From Glycomyces algeriensis (GTDB lineage: Bacteria; Actinomycetota; Actinomycetes; Mycobacteriales; Micromonosporaceae), in assembly GCF_027622855.1 (NCBI RefSeq), contig NZ_JAPZVR010000001.1:234664-298663 (forward strand): DNA of 64,000 nucleotides. Direction: 5' to 3'. A program made the translations under genes and the position numbers. Under the pieces are notes generated by a model, which worked only from the letters and a program-made list of their open reading frames with translations, searched no databases and was not told the DNA's origin. This document shows positions 54,148 to 62,285 of the stretch, piece by piece. The stretch's first letter is position 1. Each line of letters opens with the position of its first letter.

Positions 54148-55884
54148 CTACTCCCGGGCCCGCGCGGGGTGGCCGGCGGGCAGTTCGCGCCCGGGCTTGC
54201 CGACCAGGTACCCCTCGATGTAGAGGTGGTCGATCTCGGTGCGGGCGAAGGTCCGCAGCGCGTCCTCGGGGGTCTCGACGATCGGCTCGCCGTTGTCGTT
54301 GAAGGAGGTGTTGAGGACGATCGGCACGCCGGTGCGCGCGGCGAACAGCGAGATCAGCTCGTGGTACTCCGGGTCCACTTCGGCGTCCACGGTCTGGACG
54401 CGGGCGGTGCCGTCCACATGGGTGATGGCCGGCAGCCCGTCGCGGCGGTCCTCGCGGACCGAGGGGACCAGCAGCATGAACGGGCTGGCGCCGCGGAAGT
54501 CGAACCAGTCCTCGACGGCCTCGGCGAGCACCGAGGGCGCGTAGGGCCGGAACGGCTCGCGGTGCTTCACGGTGTCGTTCAGGTAGTCGCGGACGCGCGG
54601 GTGGCGCGGGTCGGCGAGGATCGACCGGTGCCCGAGCGCGCGCGGCCCCATCTCGGAGCCGCCGTTCACCCATGCCACGATCCGGTGCTCGGCCAGGAGG
54701 TCGGCCACGTCGCTGATCGGCGCCTTCCGCCACTCCAGCCTGCCTTCGTACGCTTGCAGCGATTCGAGGACGCGCTCCTCGGAGTAGCGCTGACCGTATG
54801 CGGCGGTGGTCATCCGCCCGCGCCGCTCGGTGCCGCCGTCGAGGATCTGGTGCCAGCCGTACAGGGCCGCGCCGATGGCGACGCCGGAGTCGCCGGCCGG
54901 GGCCGGGATGAACACCTCGTCGAAGGGGCCCTCGGCGAGGACCCGGTGGTTGGCGACCGAGTTGAGCATGACGCCGCCGCCGAGGCAGAGCCTGGTCTCG
55001 CCGGTGCGGCGGTGGGCCTCCCCGGCGAGGTGCAGCATGGCCTCCTCGAGCTCGTCCTGGACCTTGCGCGCCACGTCCTTCGCGAACTGGCAGTCCCAGC
55101 GCCGCTCGGTGAGCGACTCCCACTCGGCGCCGTCGGAGGCGACGATGTCCTTCCAGATCTGCTCGAGCCCCGCCTGGGAGACGGTGATGTCGAAGCCGTC
55201 GAAGGTGAGCCACCGGCCCCAGTCGGGCCGGGGCTCGCCGTAGGGCGCCAGGCCCATCGTCTTGCCGGCCTCGGGGTAGCCGCCGCATTCGAAGACCCCG
55301 AAGTCGGGCGTCCCGTACCGGGTGGTGAACCCGAGTTTGGCGGTGAAGAAGTCGTAGAACAGCCCGATGCTCATGTCGCTGTAGTCGACCGGGTAGGCCG
55401 TCTCGGCGACGCGGGTGATCTCGACGCCGCTGCCGGTGAACAGGGTGTGCTTCTCGACCATGCCGTCGGTGCGGCTGCCGGCCTGGTCGACGATGAGCAC
55501 GGCCGCGCTTTCGAACGGCGAGGTGTAGAACGCGGTGGCGGCGTGCGCCAGGTGGTGCGAGGGGAACGGGAAGGCCCGCACCTTGCTCTTGTCCTTGAGG
55601 GGGAGGTCGCGCAGGATGCGCGGGACCGTGCGGTCGCCGAGCGGCCGGTTGCCGACGATGAGGTCGACCTCGTCGATGCCGATCCCGGCGGCGTCGAGGC
55701 AGTAGGCGATGGACTTGATCGGGATGAGCTTGGTGAGGCGCTCGAAGTGGCCCTGGATCAGGAACCCTTCTGAGTGCTTGATGCGGTCGAGCCGCTCCTC
55801 CTCGATCGCGGCGAGGACCTCGCCGTCCTTGACGATGGCGGCCGAGCGGTCGTGGCTGAGGTTGACGCCGAGGATGTAGGTCAT
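54148..55884 (-). CDS. NodU/CmcH-type carbamoyltransferase 1
   Basis: 578 residues. The N-terminal Kae1-like domain starts ILGVNLSHDRSAAIVKDGEVLAAIEEERLDRIKHSEGF and has the metal-binding HHLAHAATAFYTSPFESAAVLIVD and LCLGGGVMLNSVANHRVL. The C-terminal domain has the GPRALGHRSILADPR signature and FRPYAPSVLAEAVEDWFD. The family (NodU, CmcH, TobZ) makes carbamoyladenylate from carbamoyl phosphate and ATP and moves the carbamoyl group to a hydroxyl of a small molecule. It starts 33 bp after a second, different carbamoyltransferase gene. Confidence 0.93.
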   Translation of the reverse strand: MTYILGVNLSHDRSAAIVKDGEVLAAIEEERLDRIKHSEGFLIQGHFERLTKLIPIKSIAYCLDAAGIGIDEVDLIVGNRPLGDRTVPRILRDLPLKDKSKVRAFPFPSHHLAHAATAFYTSPFESAAVLIVDQAGSRTDGMVEKHTLFTGSGVEITRVAETAYPVDYSDMSIGLFYDFFTAKLGFTTRYGTPDFGVFECGGYPEAGKTMGLAPYGEPRPDWGRWLTFDGFDITVSQAGLEQIWKDIVASDGAEWESLTERRWDCQFAKDVARKVQDELEEAMLHLAGEAHRRTGETRLCLGGGVMLNSVANHRVLAEGPFDEVFIPAPAGDSGVAIGAALYGWHQILDGGTERRGRMTTAAYGQRYSEERVLESLQAYEGRLEWRKAPISDVADLLAEHRIVAWVNGGSEMGPRALGHRSILADPRHPRVRDYLNDTVKHREPFRPYAPSVLAEAVEDWFDFRGASPFMLLVPSVREDRRDGLPAITHVDGTARVQTVDAEVDPEYHELISLFAARTGVPIVLNTSFNDNGEPIVETPEDALRTFARTEIDHLYIEGYLVGKPGRELPAGHPARARE

Positions 55885-55917
55885 CGGTGCGCGCTCCTTC
55901 CGGTGCTGGGGTGTGGG

Positions 55918-57627
55918 TCAGCCGCTGTTGCGGCGGTAGAGGGTGCCTTCGCTCCAGACGAGGTCGACGCGGCCCCAGGCGAGGGCGGAGGCGACGTCGG
56001 GGAAGAACCCGCTGCCCTTGAGGTTCGCGCTGGTGTTGCACAGCACGGGGATGCCGCTGGCCTCGAAGTAGGACTCGAGGAGGCGCCGCACGGCGCCGTC
56101 GCCGCGCCCGACGGTCTGGAGCCGGGCCGTGCCGTCGAGGTGGACGATCGCGGGGATACGGGCCCGCCACTCGGGGCGGACCTCGTGGTCGAAGAGCATG
56201 TACGGGTCCGGGGTGCCGGGGGTGAAGACGCCGGGAGCGGCCTCCTCCAGGCAGATCGGCGCCACGGGCCGGTAGGGCTCGCGGTCCTTGACCTCGTTGA
56301 GGCGGTCCTTCATCTTCGGCGAGGTGGCCGGGGCGATGATCGACCGGCTGCCGAGCGCGCGCGGCCCGAGTTCGGCGCGGCCGTCGAGGACCACGCACGG
56401 CTCGCCGGTGCGGTGGAGGATCCGGCCGAGCTCCGCTTCGTCCACTGCGGCGGCGCTCCAGCCCTCGGGGACTTCGTCGAGGGGCTTGAGCGCGGGGCCG
56501 AGCTTGACGTGCCAGTCGACCGGCGCGGCCGGGTTCTCGCGGCCCAGGGCCGCCGCGCCGATGGCCGATCCGGAGTCGTTGGGGAACGGCGGCACCCACA
56601 CGTCCTCGAACTCGTCGAGCGCGCGGAGCCGGGAGTTCCACTTGATGTTCAGGGCGCAGCCGCCGACGAAGCAGAGCTTCCAGGGGCCCTCGCCCTTCCA
56701 CTCGCGCACCCGGGCCCGCAGCTGCTCGGAGAGGAGCCGCTCGAGGAAGACGTGGACGCTGGCGAGGACGTCCGCGTCGGAGGCGCCGCTGGCACCGTCG
56801 CCGCGCACGATCCGCTTGACCTCGCGGAAGTAGTGGTGGAGGTAGTCGAGCACCGGTTCGGAGGTGGATCCGAAGCCGCCCACGGCATGCCGGTAGCCGA
56901 CCGCCAGCGCCTCGGAGCCGAGGAAGTTCTCCTCGTACTTCTCCCGTAGCACGGCGATGACGTCCTCTTTGGGCGATCCGAGCGCGATGTACGCCATGAG
57001 CTTGCCGGCCACCGAGAGGTCCTCGTTGACCGAGGCGGGGCGCTCGTCCCAGTGGAACGGTCCGAAGTGGTGCGCGGCGACGGCGTAGGTGTGGCCGGTG
57101 AGCGGGAACAGCGCGCCGCCGTTCTCGACGGTCCCGTCGGGGTCGACGTGGTAGAGGCGCGGGAAGCTGCCGCCGTCCCACACCAGGACCAGCGCGCTCT
57201 CGCGGCGCTGCCCGAAGGGGCTGAGGCCGTAGGAGCTCGCCACGTGACCGGCGACGTGGACGTGGCTGGTGTAGGGCCGCGCCTTCCCTCCGATGGGGAG
57301 GGTCCCGTCGAAGCCGGGCTCGAACAGGTTCGGCACCGCCTCGGTCTCGCGGTAGGGGGCGAGCTGGAGCAGGACGGGCTCGCCGTCGGATTCGAGGCTC
57401 ACCTGGCCGAACTTGGCGCCGTCCCAGCCGTCGACGACCCACCGGTCGACCTGGTCGGGCCGGTAGCCGAAGTCGGCGAGCAGCTCGGTGACGACGGCGA
57501 GGTCGGCCACCTGGCCGTGCCGGGCGCCGTTGCCGAGCTTCTCCATCTCGACGCTGAAGACCAGCCGGTCGCCGTCGATGAGCGCGACCGCGCCGTCGTG
57601 CGTGAGTTTGAGGCCGCAGACGATCAT
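55918..57627 (-). CDS. NodU/CmcH-type carbamoyltransferase 2
   Basis: 569 residues, a divergent paralogue of carbamoyltransferase 1. It starts IVCGLKLTHDGAVALIDGDRLVFSVEMEKLGNGARHG, has the metal motif HVHVAGHVASSYGLSPFG and the nucleotide-binding CFVGGCALNIKWNSRLRAL. The C-terminal signature is ELGPRALGSRSIIAPATSPKMKDRLNEVKDREPYRPVAPICLEEAAP. Its start codon overlaps the stop of the upstream ATP-grasp gene (ATGA). Two carbamoyltransferases in one operon suggest two carbamoylations, or that one has taken another acyl-transfer role. Confidence 0.92.
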   Translation of the reverse strand: MIVCGLKLTHDGAVALIDGDRLVFSVEMEKLGNGARHGQVADLAVVTELLADFGYRPDQVDRWVVDGWDGAKFGQVSLESDGEPVLLQLAPYRETEAVPNLFEPGFDGTLPIGGKARPYTSHVHVAGHVASSYGLSPFGQRRESALVLVWDGGSFPRLYHVDPDGTVENGGALFPLTGHTYAVAAHHFGPFHWDERPASVNEDLSVAGKLMAYIALGSPKEDVIAVLREKYEENFLGSEALAVGYRHAVGGFGSTSEPVLDYLHHYFREVKRIVRGDGASGASDADVLASVHVFLERLLSEQLRARVREWKGEGPWKLCFVGGCALNIKWNSRLRALDEFEDVWVPPFPNDSGSAIGAAALGRENPAAPVDWHVKLGPALKPLDEVPEGWSAAAVDEAELGRILHRTGEPCVVLDGRAELGPRALGSRSIIAPATSPKMKDRLNEVKDREPYRPVAPICLEEAAPGVFTPGTPDPYMLFDHEVRPEWRARIPAIVHLDGTARLQTVGRGDGAVRRLLESYFEASGIPVLCNTSANLKGSGFFPDVASALAWGRVDLVWSEGTLYRRNSG

Positions 57628-59015
57628 GCGTCAGTCCTTCTCGATTCGTGGCCCTTGGCGAGCAGGGCCTCCAGGTTGTCGAGGACGTGGTAGGAGTCCG
57701 CGACGAGGGTGTCGGCCGAGGCGGCACGGAGCATGAAGATGCCGCCGTAGCCGAGCGCCCCGGTGCTGAGGTCGTAGGCGGGCATGGGGGTCCCGGCCGG
57801 GATGCACAGGCCGGGGACGGCGGTGACGGTGGTCCCCGGGTCGACGACGCCGGTCCAGTCCACGAGGGACTCGTCCCAGACGGGGTGCTCGGTCCACGGC
57901 CGCCCCGCCGAGTCGGTCGCGATGAGCGACAGCGATCCGGCCGCGCCCGTGGCGTCAGTGTCGAGGAGCATCCGCTCGGGCGGGTCGATCGGCTCGCCCA
58001 GGAGCGCGTCGGTGAGCATGCCGACGATGTCGACGCCGAAGCAGTGCTCGATCTCGGCGGCGACCATGACGCCGCCGAGCCGCGCGGCCGACTCGAGGAC
58101 GGAGAGCTTCCCGTCGGGGCAGAGCTTGAGTTCGGTGTGGGTGCCGCAGTAGTCGAGTCCGAGGGCGTCCACCGCGGCGCGGGAGACGCGTTCGATCTCC
58201 CGTTGGGCCGCTTCGGGAAGCGCGCACGGCGCGAGGTTGCTCAACTCGGTGAACGGCGGAATCGTGGGGATGCGGGAGGTGATGCAGACCGGGTGGTAGA
58301 CACCGCCCGCGACCACGCCCTCGACGCTCAGGTAGTCGCCGTAGCCGCTGTCCGCGTCCCACCAGGACTCGGTGCTCGCCTGGATGATCTCCTCCACGAG
58401 GAAGTCCGCGTCGGCGCCGGCGACCTGCATCTCGGTGTAGCCGCGCTCGCGGGCCCGGATCATCGCCTCGTTGGCCTGGGCCCAGGCGGATTCGATGTCG
58501 GCCTCGGTCTCGAGCACGAGCTGGCCGATGGCCCCGGCGCCCCAGGCGTGCTTGAGGAGCATCGGGGCCTCGAGCTCGCGGAAGGCCTTGCGGAGATCGG
58601 CGGCGGAGTCGACGGACCGGAACCGCGGCACGGGGACTCCGGCGTCCTCCCACACTTGCCGCATCCGGCGCTTGTCGCGGGAGTTGACCGCATTGGGGCC
58701 GGCGCCGCGCAGGCCGAGCCGCTCGGCCGCTTCGGCGACGGCGATGACGGCGTACTCCGAGAGCGTCAGGATCGCGTCGGCGCCGATCCGCTCGGCCTCT
58801 TCGACGATGAGGCCGACCAGGTCGTCACCGGTGCGCTCGGTCTCCCAGTGGGGTGTCACCGAAGTGCAGTGGGGACTCCACAGTGGTTCGGTATGAGTCG
58901 GCGGCGGTTTGAGCGCGAGAACGTGCAACTCGGCTTTGGCCGCAATTTTCGGAAAGGCGTACTCGAGTGGCGCGCCGCCGCGAGAATAGACGAAGAGCAC
59001 CTTTTTTCCAGGCAC
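57624..59015 (-). CDS. ATP-grasp ligase, first gene of the left biosynthetic operon
   Basis: 463 residues from GTG 59015, with GGGAG seven bases upstream. The front Rossmann-like part is KKVLFVYSRGGAPLEYAFPKIAAKAELHVLALK. The ATP-binding part has MLLKHAWGAGAIGQLVL, and the metal end is LSVLESAARLGGVMVAAEIEH. It is a member of the carboxylate-amine ligase ATP-grasp group and differs clearly from the other ATP-grasp in the operon. It probably activates a carboxylic acid and joins it to an amine; neither partner is known. The start codon lies in a small inverted repeat (59013-59033). Confidence 0.9.
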   Translation of the reverse strand: MPGKKVLFVYSRGGAPLEYAFPKIAAKAELHVLALKPPPTHTEPLWSPHCTSVTPHWETERTGDDLVGLIVEEAERIGADAILTLSEYAVIAVAEAAERLGLRGAGPNAVNSRDKRRMRQVWEDAGVPVPRFRSVDSAADLRKAFRELEAPMLLKHAWGAGAIGQLVLETEADIESAWAQANEAMIRARERGYTEMQVAGADADFLVEEIIQASTESWWDADSGYGDYLSVEGVVAGGVYHPVCITSRIPTIPPFTELSNLAPCALPEAAQREIERVSRAAVDALGLDYCGTHTELKLCPDGKLSVLESAARLGGVMVAAEIEHCFGVDIVGMLTDALLGEPIDPPERMLLDTDATGAAGSLSLIATDSAGRPWTEHPVWDESLVDWTGVVDPGTTVTAVPGLCIPAGTPMPAYDLSTGALGYGGIFMLRAASADTLVADSYHVLDNLEALLAKGHESRRTDA

Positions 59016-59033
59016 AGTCGTCTCCCTACTGTG
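59013..59033 (-). promoter_or_regulatory. Hairpin at the ribosome-binding site of the ATP-grasp gene
   Basis: On the minus strand CACAGT-AGGGAGACG-ACTGTG: the start GTG closes the stem and the ribosome site AGGGAG is in the loop. If it forms, it could limit translation of the first gene of the left operon. Confidence 0.4.
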
Positions 59034-59538
59034 ATAACGAGAAGAACGCGGGGGAAAGGGATCCGGACCCGCATGCGCGCGGGTCGGCTATGGGGGTATC
59101 GGGTTCCGGGCGGTGACACGACGTGTCAGGCCGGTGACGATCGTATGAGACGCGGGGGTCCGTGTCAAGCACACCCTGGAAGGCGCTTCCATAGTGGCTC
59201 GAGTGCATGAGCTGGCATTTCAGTGACACAATGGTTCCATTGTGACCAGAGTGAGCGCACAAGGGACGGCAGTGGCCCGTGCGTTCCGGGCGGAGTGTCC
59301 CGAACGCCGGATCTATGACCACCGTCACAAACCCTGGGTCGCGGGGCATTTCGCCGCCGCTGAGCATGGGGATCGTCACTGTCGGGAGTCGTCCCGGCCA
59401 TGGCGACTTTCGCAACAGGAGCCTCAATGGATGCAGTGCTTCCCAATCGACCCAATACGGTGGGAGCGGTGCACAACGGTTTTGGCTTGCCGATGCTAAT
59501 CTGGCCCGATCCCCCAGACCGGCGAAAGGTCCGTATTG
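59016..59538. other. 523-bp divergent control region of the biosynthetic cluster
   Basis: Lies between the left operon (starts 59015) and the right operon (starts 59539). It is noticeably less GC-rich than the flanking genes. No convincing gene is present; short plus-strand ORFs at 59242 and 59279 lack domain or codon support. It contains an 18-bp perfect palindrome (59227-59244) and the ribosome site GAAAGGT before the right operon. Confidence 0.6.
59227..59244. promoter_or_regulatory. Perfect palindrome, candidate cluster operator
   Basis: CACAATGG-TT-CCATTGTG, 8-bp arms, roughly midway between the two divergent operons. It is the strongest dyad in the control region and suits binding by a dimeric regulator. 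No regulator gene of the cluster is inside the window. Confidence 0.65.
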
Positions 59539-61068
59539 ATGAGCGCAGCTGCCGACCGACCCAAGATCGCATTGCGGCGCTTTCTCTCCAAAGCCGAAGA
59601 CCCGTTCGCATCGTTCATTCGACTGCGCGCGGCAGAAGGCGAACAGAACGTCTTCCTCTTCGAATCACTCGCCGGCCCCGCGGCCGACAAGACCCGCGCC
59701 ATGATCGGCGCGACCCCGCTGCTCGACGTCGTCGTCCGCGACGGGGTGCTCGAACTCGACGGCCGGGGGCCGTGGCTCGACTGGGCGCTGCGTCGCATGG
59801 CCGGCTTCGGCGGCGCGCGGCCCGAGGGCGAGCGGTTCTACCGCCTCCACGAGCGCACCGCGCTGTGGGAGGCCTTGCGCCACCTCGAAAGCGGGCTCGA
59901 CGTCGACGGTCTCGACGACCAGGGCTTCGGCTTCGGATTCGTCGCCCTCCTCAGCTACGACGCGGTGACCTACATCGAGACCCTGCCGCGCCTGATCGAG
60001 GCCCACGACCGGGTCCCCGACGCGGTGTTCCGGATCTACCGCTCCGTCATCGAGATCGACCTCGTCCGCCGCGAAGCCCAGCTCCACGTCGCCCACTGCC
60101 CCGACTGGGACGAGCCCGACCCGGCCGACGTGCACCGCGGCATCGAGGCCGCGCTCGCCACCGAAGCGGCGCAGGCGAACCAGGTCCCCGAACCGCCGCT
60201 CAGCGACGTCGAACCGGAGCTGACGATCACCCCGGAGTCCTACGGCGAACGCGTCGAGCGCTCCCTGGAGCGCATCCGCGCCGGCGACATCTACCAGGTC
60301 CAGATCGGACACGAGGTCCGCATGCGCGGCAAACGCTCCGACCTCGACGTCTACCTGCGGATGCGGGCCAACAACCCCTCGCCGTACATGGGGTTCGTGC
60401 CCTTCGACGACCTCACGCTCCTCAGCGCCAGCCCCGAGCTCCACGTCCGCATCGAAGCCGACCACCTCACCATGCGCCCCATCGCCGGGACGGCCCGCCG
60501 CGGCGCCACCGCCGCCGAGGACGAGGCCCGCGCCGCGCGCCTGCGCGGCGACGAGAAGGAGATCGCCGAGCACATCATGCTCGTCGACCTGTGCCGCAAC
60601 GACCTCGGCCGCGTCGCCGACCCCGGCTCCGTCGAGGTCGACGACCTCATGAACGTCGAGGCCTACTCCCATGTACTGCACCTGGTCTCCACGGTGACGG
60701 CCGACCTCGCCGCCGGCTTCGACGCCTACGACGTCATCCGCGCGACCTTCCCTGCCGGCACCATGACCGGCGCCCCGAAGCTGCGCGCCATGGAGATCAT
60801 CGAGACCACCGAGACCAGCCGCCGCGGCATGTACGCCGGCGCGTTCGGCGTCATCGGCTTCGGCGGGTTCACCAACCTCGCTTTGAGCATCCGCACCATC
60901 GTCGCCACCGGCGACGCCTACACGGCCCGGGCCTCCGCAGGGGTCGTCGCCGACTCCTCGCCCCAGGGCGAATGGCGCGAGACCCTCGCGAAACTCGGCT
61001 CATCGATCCACGCCGTCGTCGGACACGACGCGGCCACCGACTCCGCACCGAAGGGCGACACCCGATGA
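59539..61068 (+). CDS. Anthranilate-synthase-like chorismate enzyme (component I)
   Basis: 509 residues from ATG 59539 (GAAAGGT eight bases upstream; a TTG one codon earlier also fits). The chorismate-binding domain has GDIYQVQIGHEVRM, LLSASPELHVRIE, RPIAGTARRG, EHIMLVDLCRNDLGRV and FPAGTMTGAPKLRAMEII. The PIAGT motif is that of anthranilate synthase TrpE; typical PabB enzymes have PIKGT with a catalytic Lys. It should therefore make anthranilate or 2-amino-2-deoxyisochorismate. It is coupled (ATGA) to an amidotransferase subunit. Placement in a cluster, not a trp operon, points to specialised metabolism. Confidence 0.88.
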   Translation: MSAAADRPKIALRRFLSKAEDPFASFIRLRAAEGEQNVFLFESLAGPAADKTRAMIGATPLLDVVVRDGVLELDGRGPWLDWALRRMAGFGGARPEGERFYRLHERTALWEALRHLESGLDVDGLDDQGFGFGFVALLSYDAVTYIETLPRLIEAHDRVPDAVFRIYRSVIEIDLVRREAQLHVAHCPDWDEPDPADVHRGIEAALATEAAQANQVPEPPLSDVEPELTITPESYGERVERSLERIRAGDIYQVQIGHEVRMRGKRSDLDVYLRMRANNPSPYMGFVPFDDLTLLSASPELHVRIEADHLTMRPIAGTARRGATAAEDEARAARLRGDEKEIAEHIMLVDLCRNDLGRVADPGSVEVDDLMNVEAYSHVLHLVSTVTADLAAGFDAYDVIRATFPAGTMTGAPKLRAMEIIETTETSRRGMYAGAFGVIGFGGFTNLALSIRTIVATGDAYTARASAGVVADSSPQGEWRETLAKLGSSIHAVVGHDAATDSAPKGDTR

Positions 61069-61661
61069 AGGCACTGCTCATCGACGCGTACGACAGCTTC
61101 GCGCACATCATCTACCAGTACCTGCGCGTCCTCGACATCGACACGGACGTGATCCGCTCCGGCGACATCGCGCCCGCCGGGGCCCTCGCCCACGACGCCG
61201 ACTTCGTCCTCCTCGGCCCCGGACCCGGCACCCCCGAGGACTCCGGCCACGTCGAGATGGTCCGCGCCCTCGCCGGCGTCAAACCGGTCCTCGGCGTCTG
61301 CCTCGGCCACCAGGCCGTCGGCGTCGCCTTCGGCGCGCAGGTGCGGCCCGCCCGCCACCTCATGCACGGCAAGACCAGCACGATCGACCACGACGGCCGC
61401 GGCGTCTTCACCGATGCGCCGCAACGCTTCAGCGCCACCAGGTACCACTCGCTCATCGTCGTCGAGGACACCCTCCCCGCCGAACTCGAGGTGACCGCCC
61501 GCGCCGCCGACGACGGCTACGTCATGGGCGTGCGCCACCGCGAACTCCTCATCGAGGGCGTCCAGTTCCACCCTGAGTCGATCCTCACCGAATCCGGCAT
61601 GGGCCTCTTCGCCGGCTTCGCCGCCGCCGTCCGCGCCCAGCCCGCCGGGGCCCGCGCATGA
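61065..61661 (+). CDS. Glutamine amidotransferase, component II partner of the chorismate enzyme
   Basis: 198 residues, class I amidotransferase of the TrpG/PabA type. The oxyanion loop is GPGPGTPEDSG, the nucleophilic Cys is in GVCLGHQAVG, HGKTSTI is the family signature, and the His-Glu pair is in VQFHPES. It supplies ammonia from glutamine to the adjacent synthase. The N-terminus reads LLIDAYDSFAHIIYQYL, where most relatives have DNYDSF, which suggests a specialised branch. Start and stop overlap by 4 bp with both neighbours, so the three genes are tightly coupled. Confidence 0.92.
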   Translation: MKALLIDAYDSFAHIIYQYLRVLDIDTDVIRSGDIAPAGALAHDADFVLLGPGPGTPEDSGHVEMVRALAGVKPVLGVCLGHQAVGVAFGAQVRPARHLMHGKTSTIDHDGRGVFTDAPQRFSATRYHSLIVVEDTLPAELEVTARAADDGYVMGVRHRELLIEGVQFHPESILTESGMGLFAGFAAAVRAQPAGARA

Positions 61662-62281
61662 AGATCCTGACCATCAACGGCTCCGAGCGGTCCCGCGGCT
61701 CCACCTGGCTCGCCGTCCAGGCCATCGTGGAGCGCGCCCGCGCCCGCGGCTGCGAGACCCGCGAAGTCGACCTCGCCGAGCAGCGCGTCACCCGCTGCGA
61801 CTGCGGCCGCTGCAATTCCAGGACCGACCCCTGCCCCGTCGACGACGACGTCGGCACGATCGTCGCCGCCATGGTCGAAGCGGACGCCGTCTTCCTCGCC
61901 GCGCCCGTCCACGGCTTCGGCCTCTCCTCGCTCATGCAGACCTTCGTCGAGCGCGCCGGGGTCGGGCATCTGCGCTTCGAGCGGCCCCTCACCAACACCA
62001 TCGGCGCCGCCGTCGTCATCGGCCGCCGCTACGGCCACCTCGACGTGCACGCTCAACTCCTGCACAACCTGCTGCTCAACCGCTTCATCGTCGTCGGCAG
62101 CGGCTTCCCCGTCACCATCCACTCCGGAGGCGAGCAGGGCGTCCTCTCCGACACCGAGGGCATGGAGGCGCTGCACCGCACCGTCGACCGCATCATCGAC
62201 ATCGGCAACGCCCTCGCCGAGTCCGGGACGCGGCTCCCGCGCCCGTCCGAGGTCGAGCGGCGCGTCGGAAGGACGAGCTGA
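61658..62281 (+). CDS. NADPH-dependent FMN reductase family flavoprotein with Cys cluster
   Basis: 207 residues with the flavodoxin-like fold: ILTINGSERSRGSTWLAVQAIVERARARG (phosphate loop of FMN) and AVFLAAPVHGFGLSSLMQTFVERAG. Between them lies CDCGRCNSRTDPCPVDDD, a Cys-rich loop like that of iron-sulfur flavoproteins and related NAD(P)H reductases. It may supply electrons to the diiron oxygenase or reduce a pathway intermediate. It overlaps the amidotransferase gene by 4 bp. The role in the pathway is inferred from co-location only. Confidence 0.85.
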   Translation: MKILTINGSERSRGSTWLAVQAIVERARARGCETREVDLAEQRVTRCDCGRCNSRTDPCPVDDDVGTIVAAMVEADAVFLAAPVHGFGLSSLMQTFVERAGVGHLRFERPLTNTIGAAVVIGRRYGHLDVHAQLLHNLLLNRFIVVGSGFPVTIHSGGEQGVLSDTEGMEALHRTVDRIIDIGNALAESGTRLPRPSEVERRVGRTS

Positions 62282-62285
62282 CCGA

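Noticed and set aside
53198-57727. 1509-residue minus-strand open frame containing the diiron oxygenase
   Set aside because: Everything before about 54145 is a frame shadow of the two carbamoyltransferase genes, whose own frames carry complete family motifs. No fusion is implied.
59242-59539. Short plus-strand ORFs in the cluster control region (85-86 residues)
   Set aside because: No domain and atypical codon use, and they overlap the palindrome and promoter region; treated as chance.
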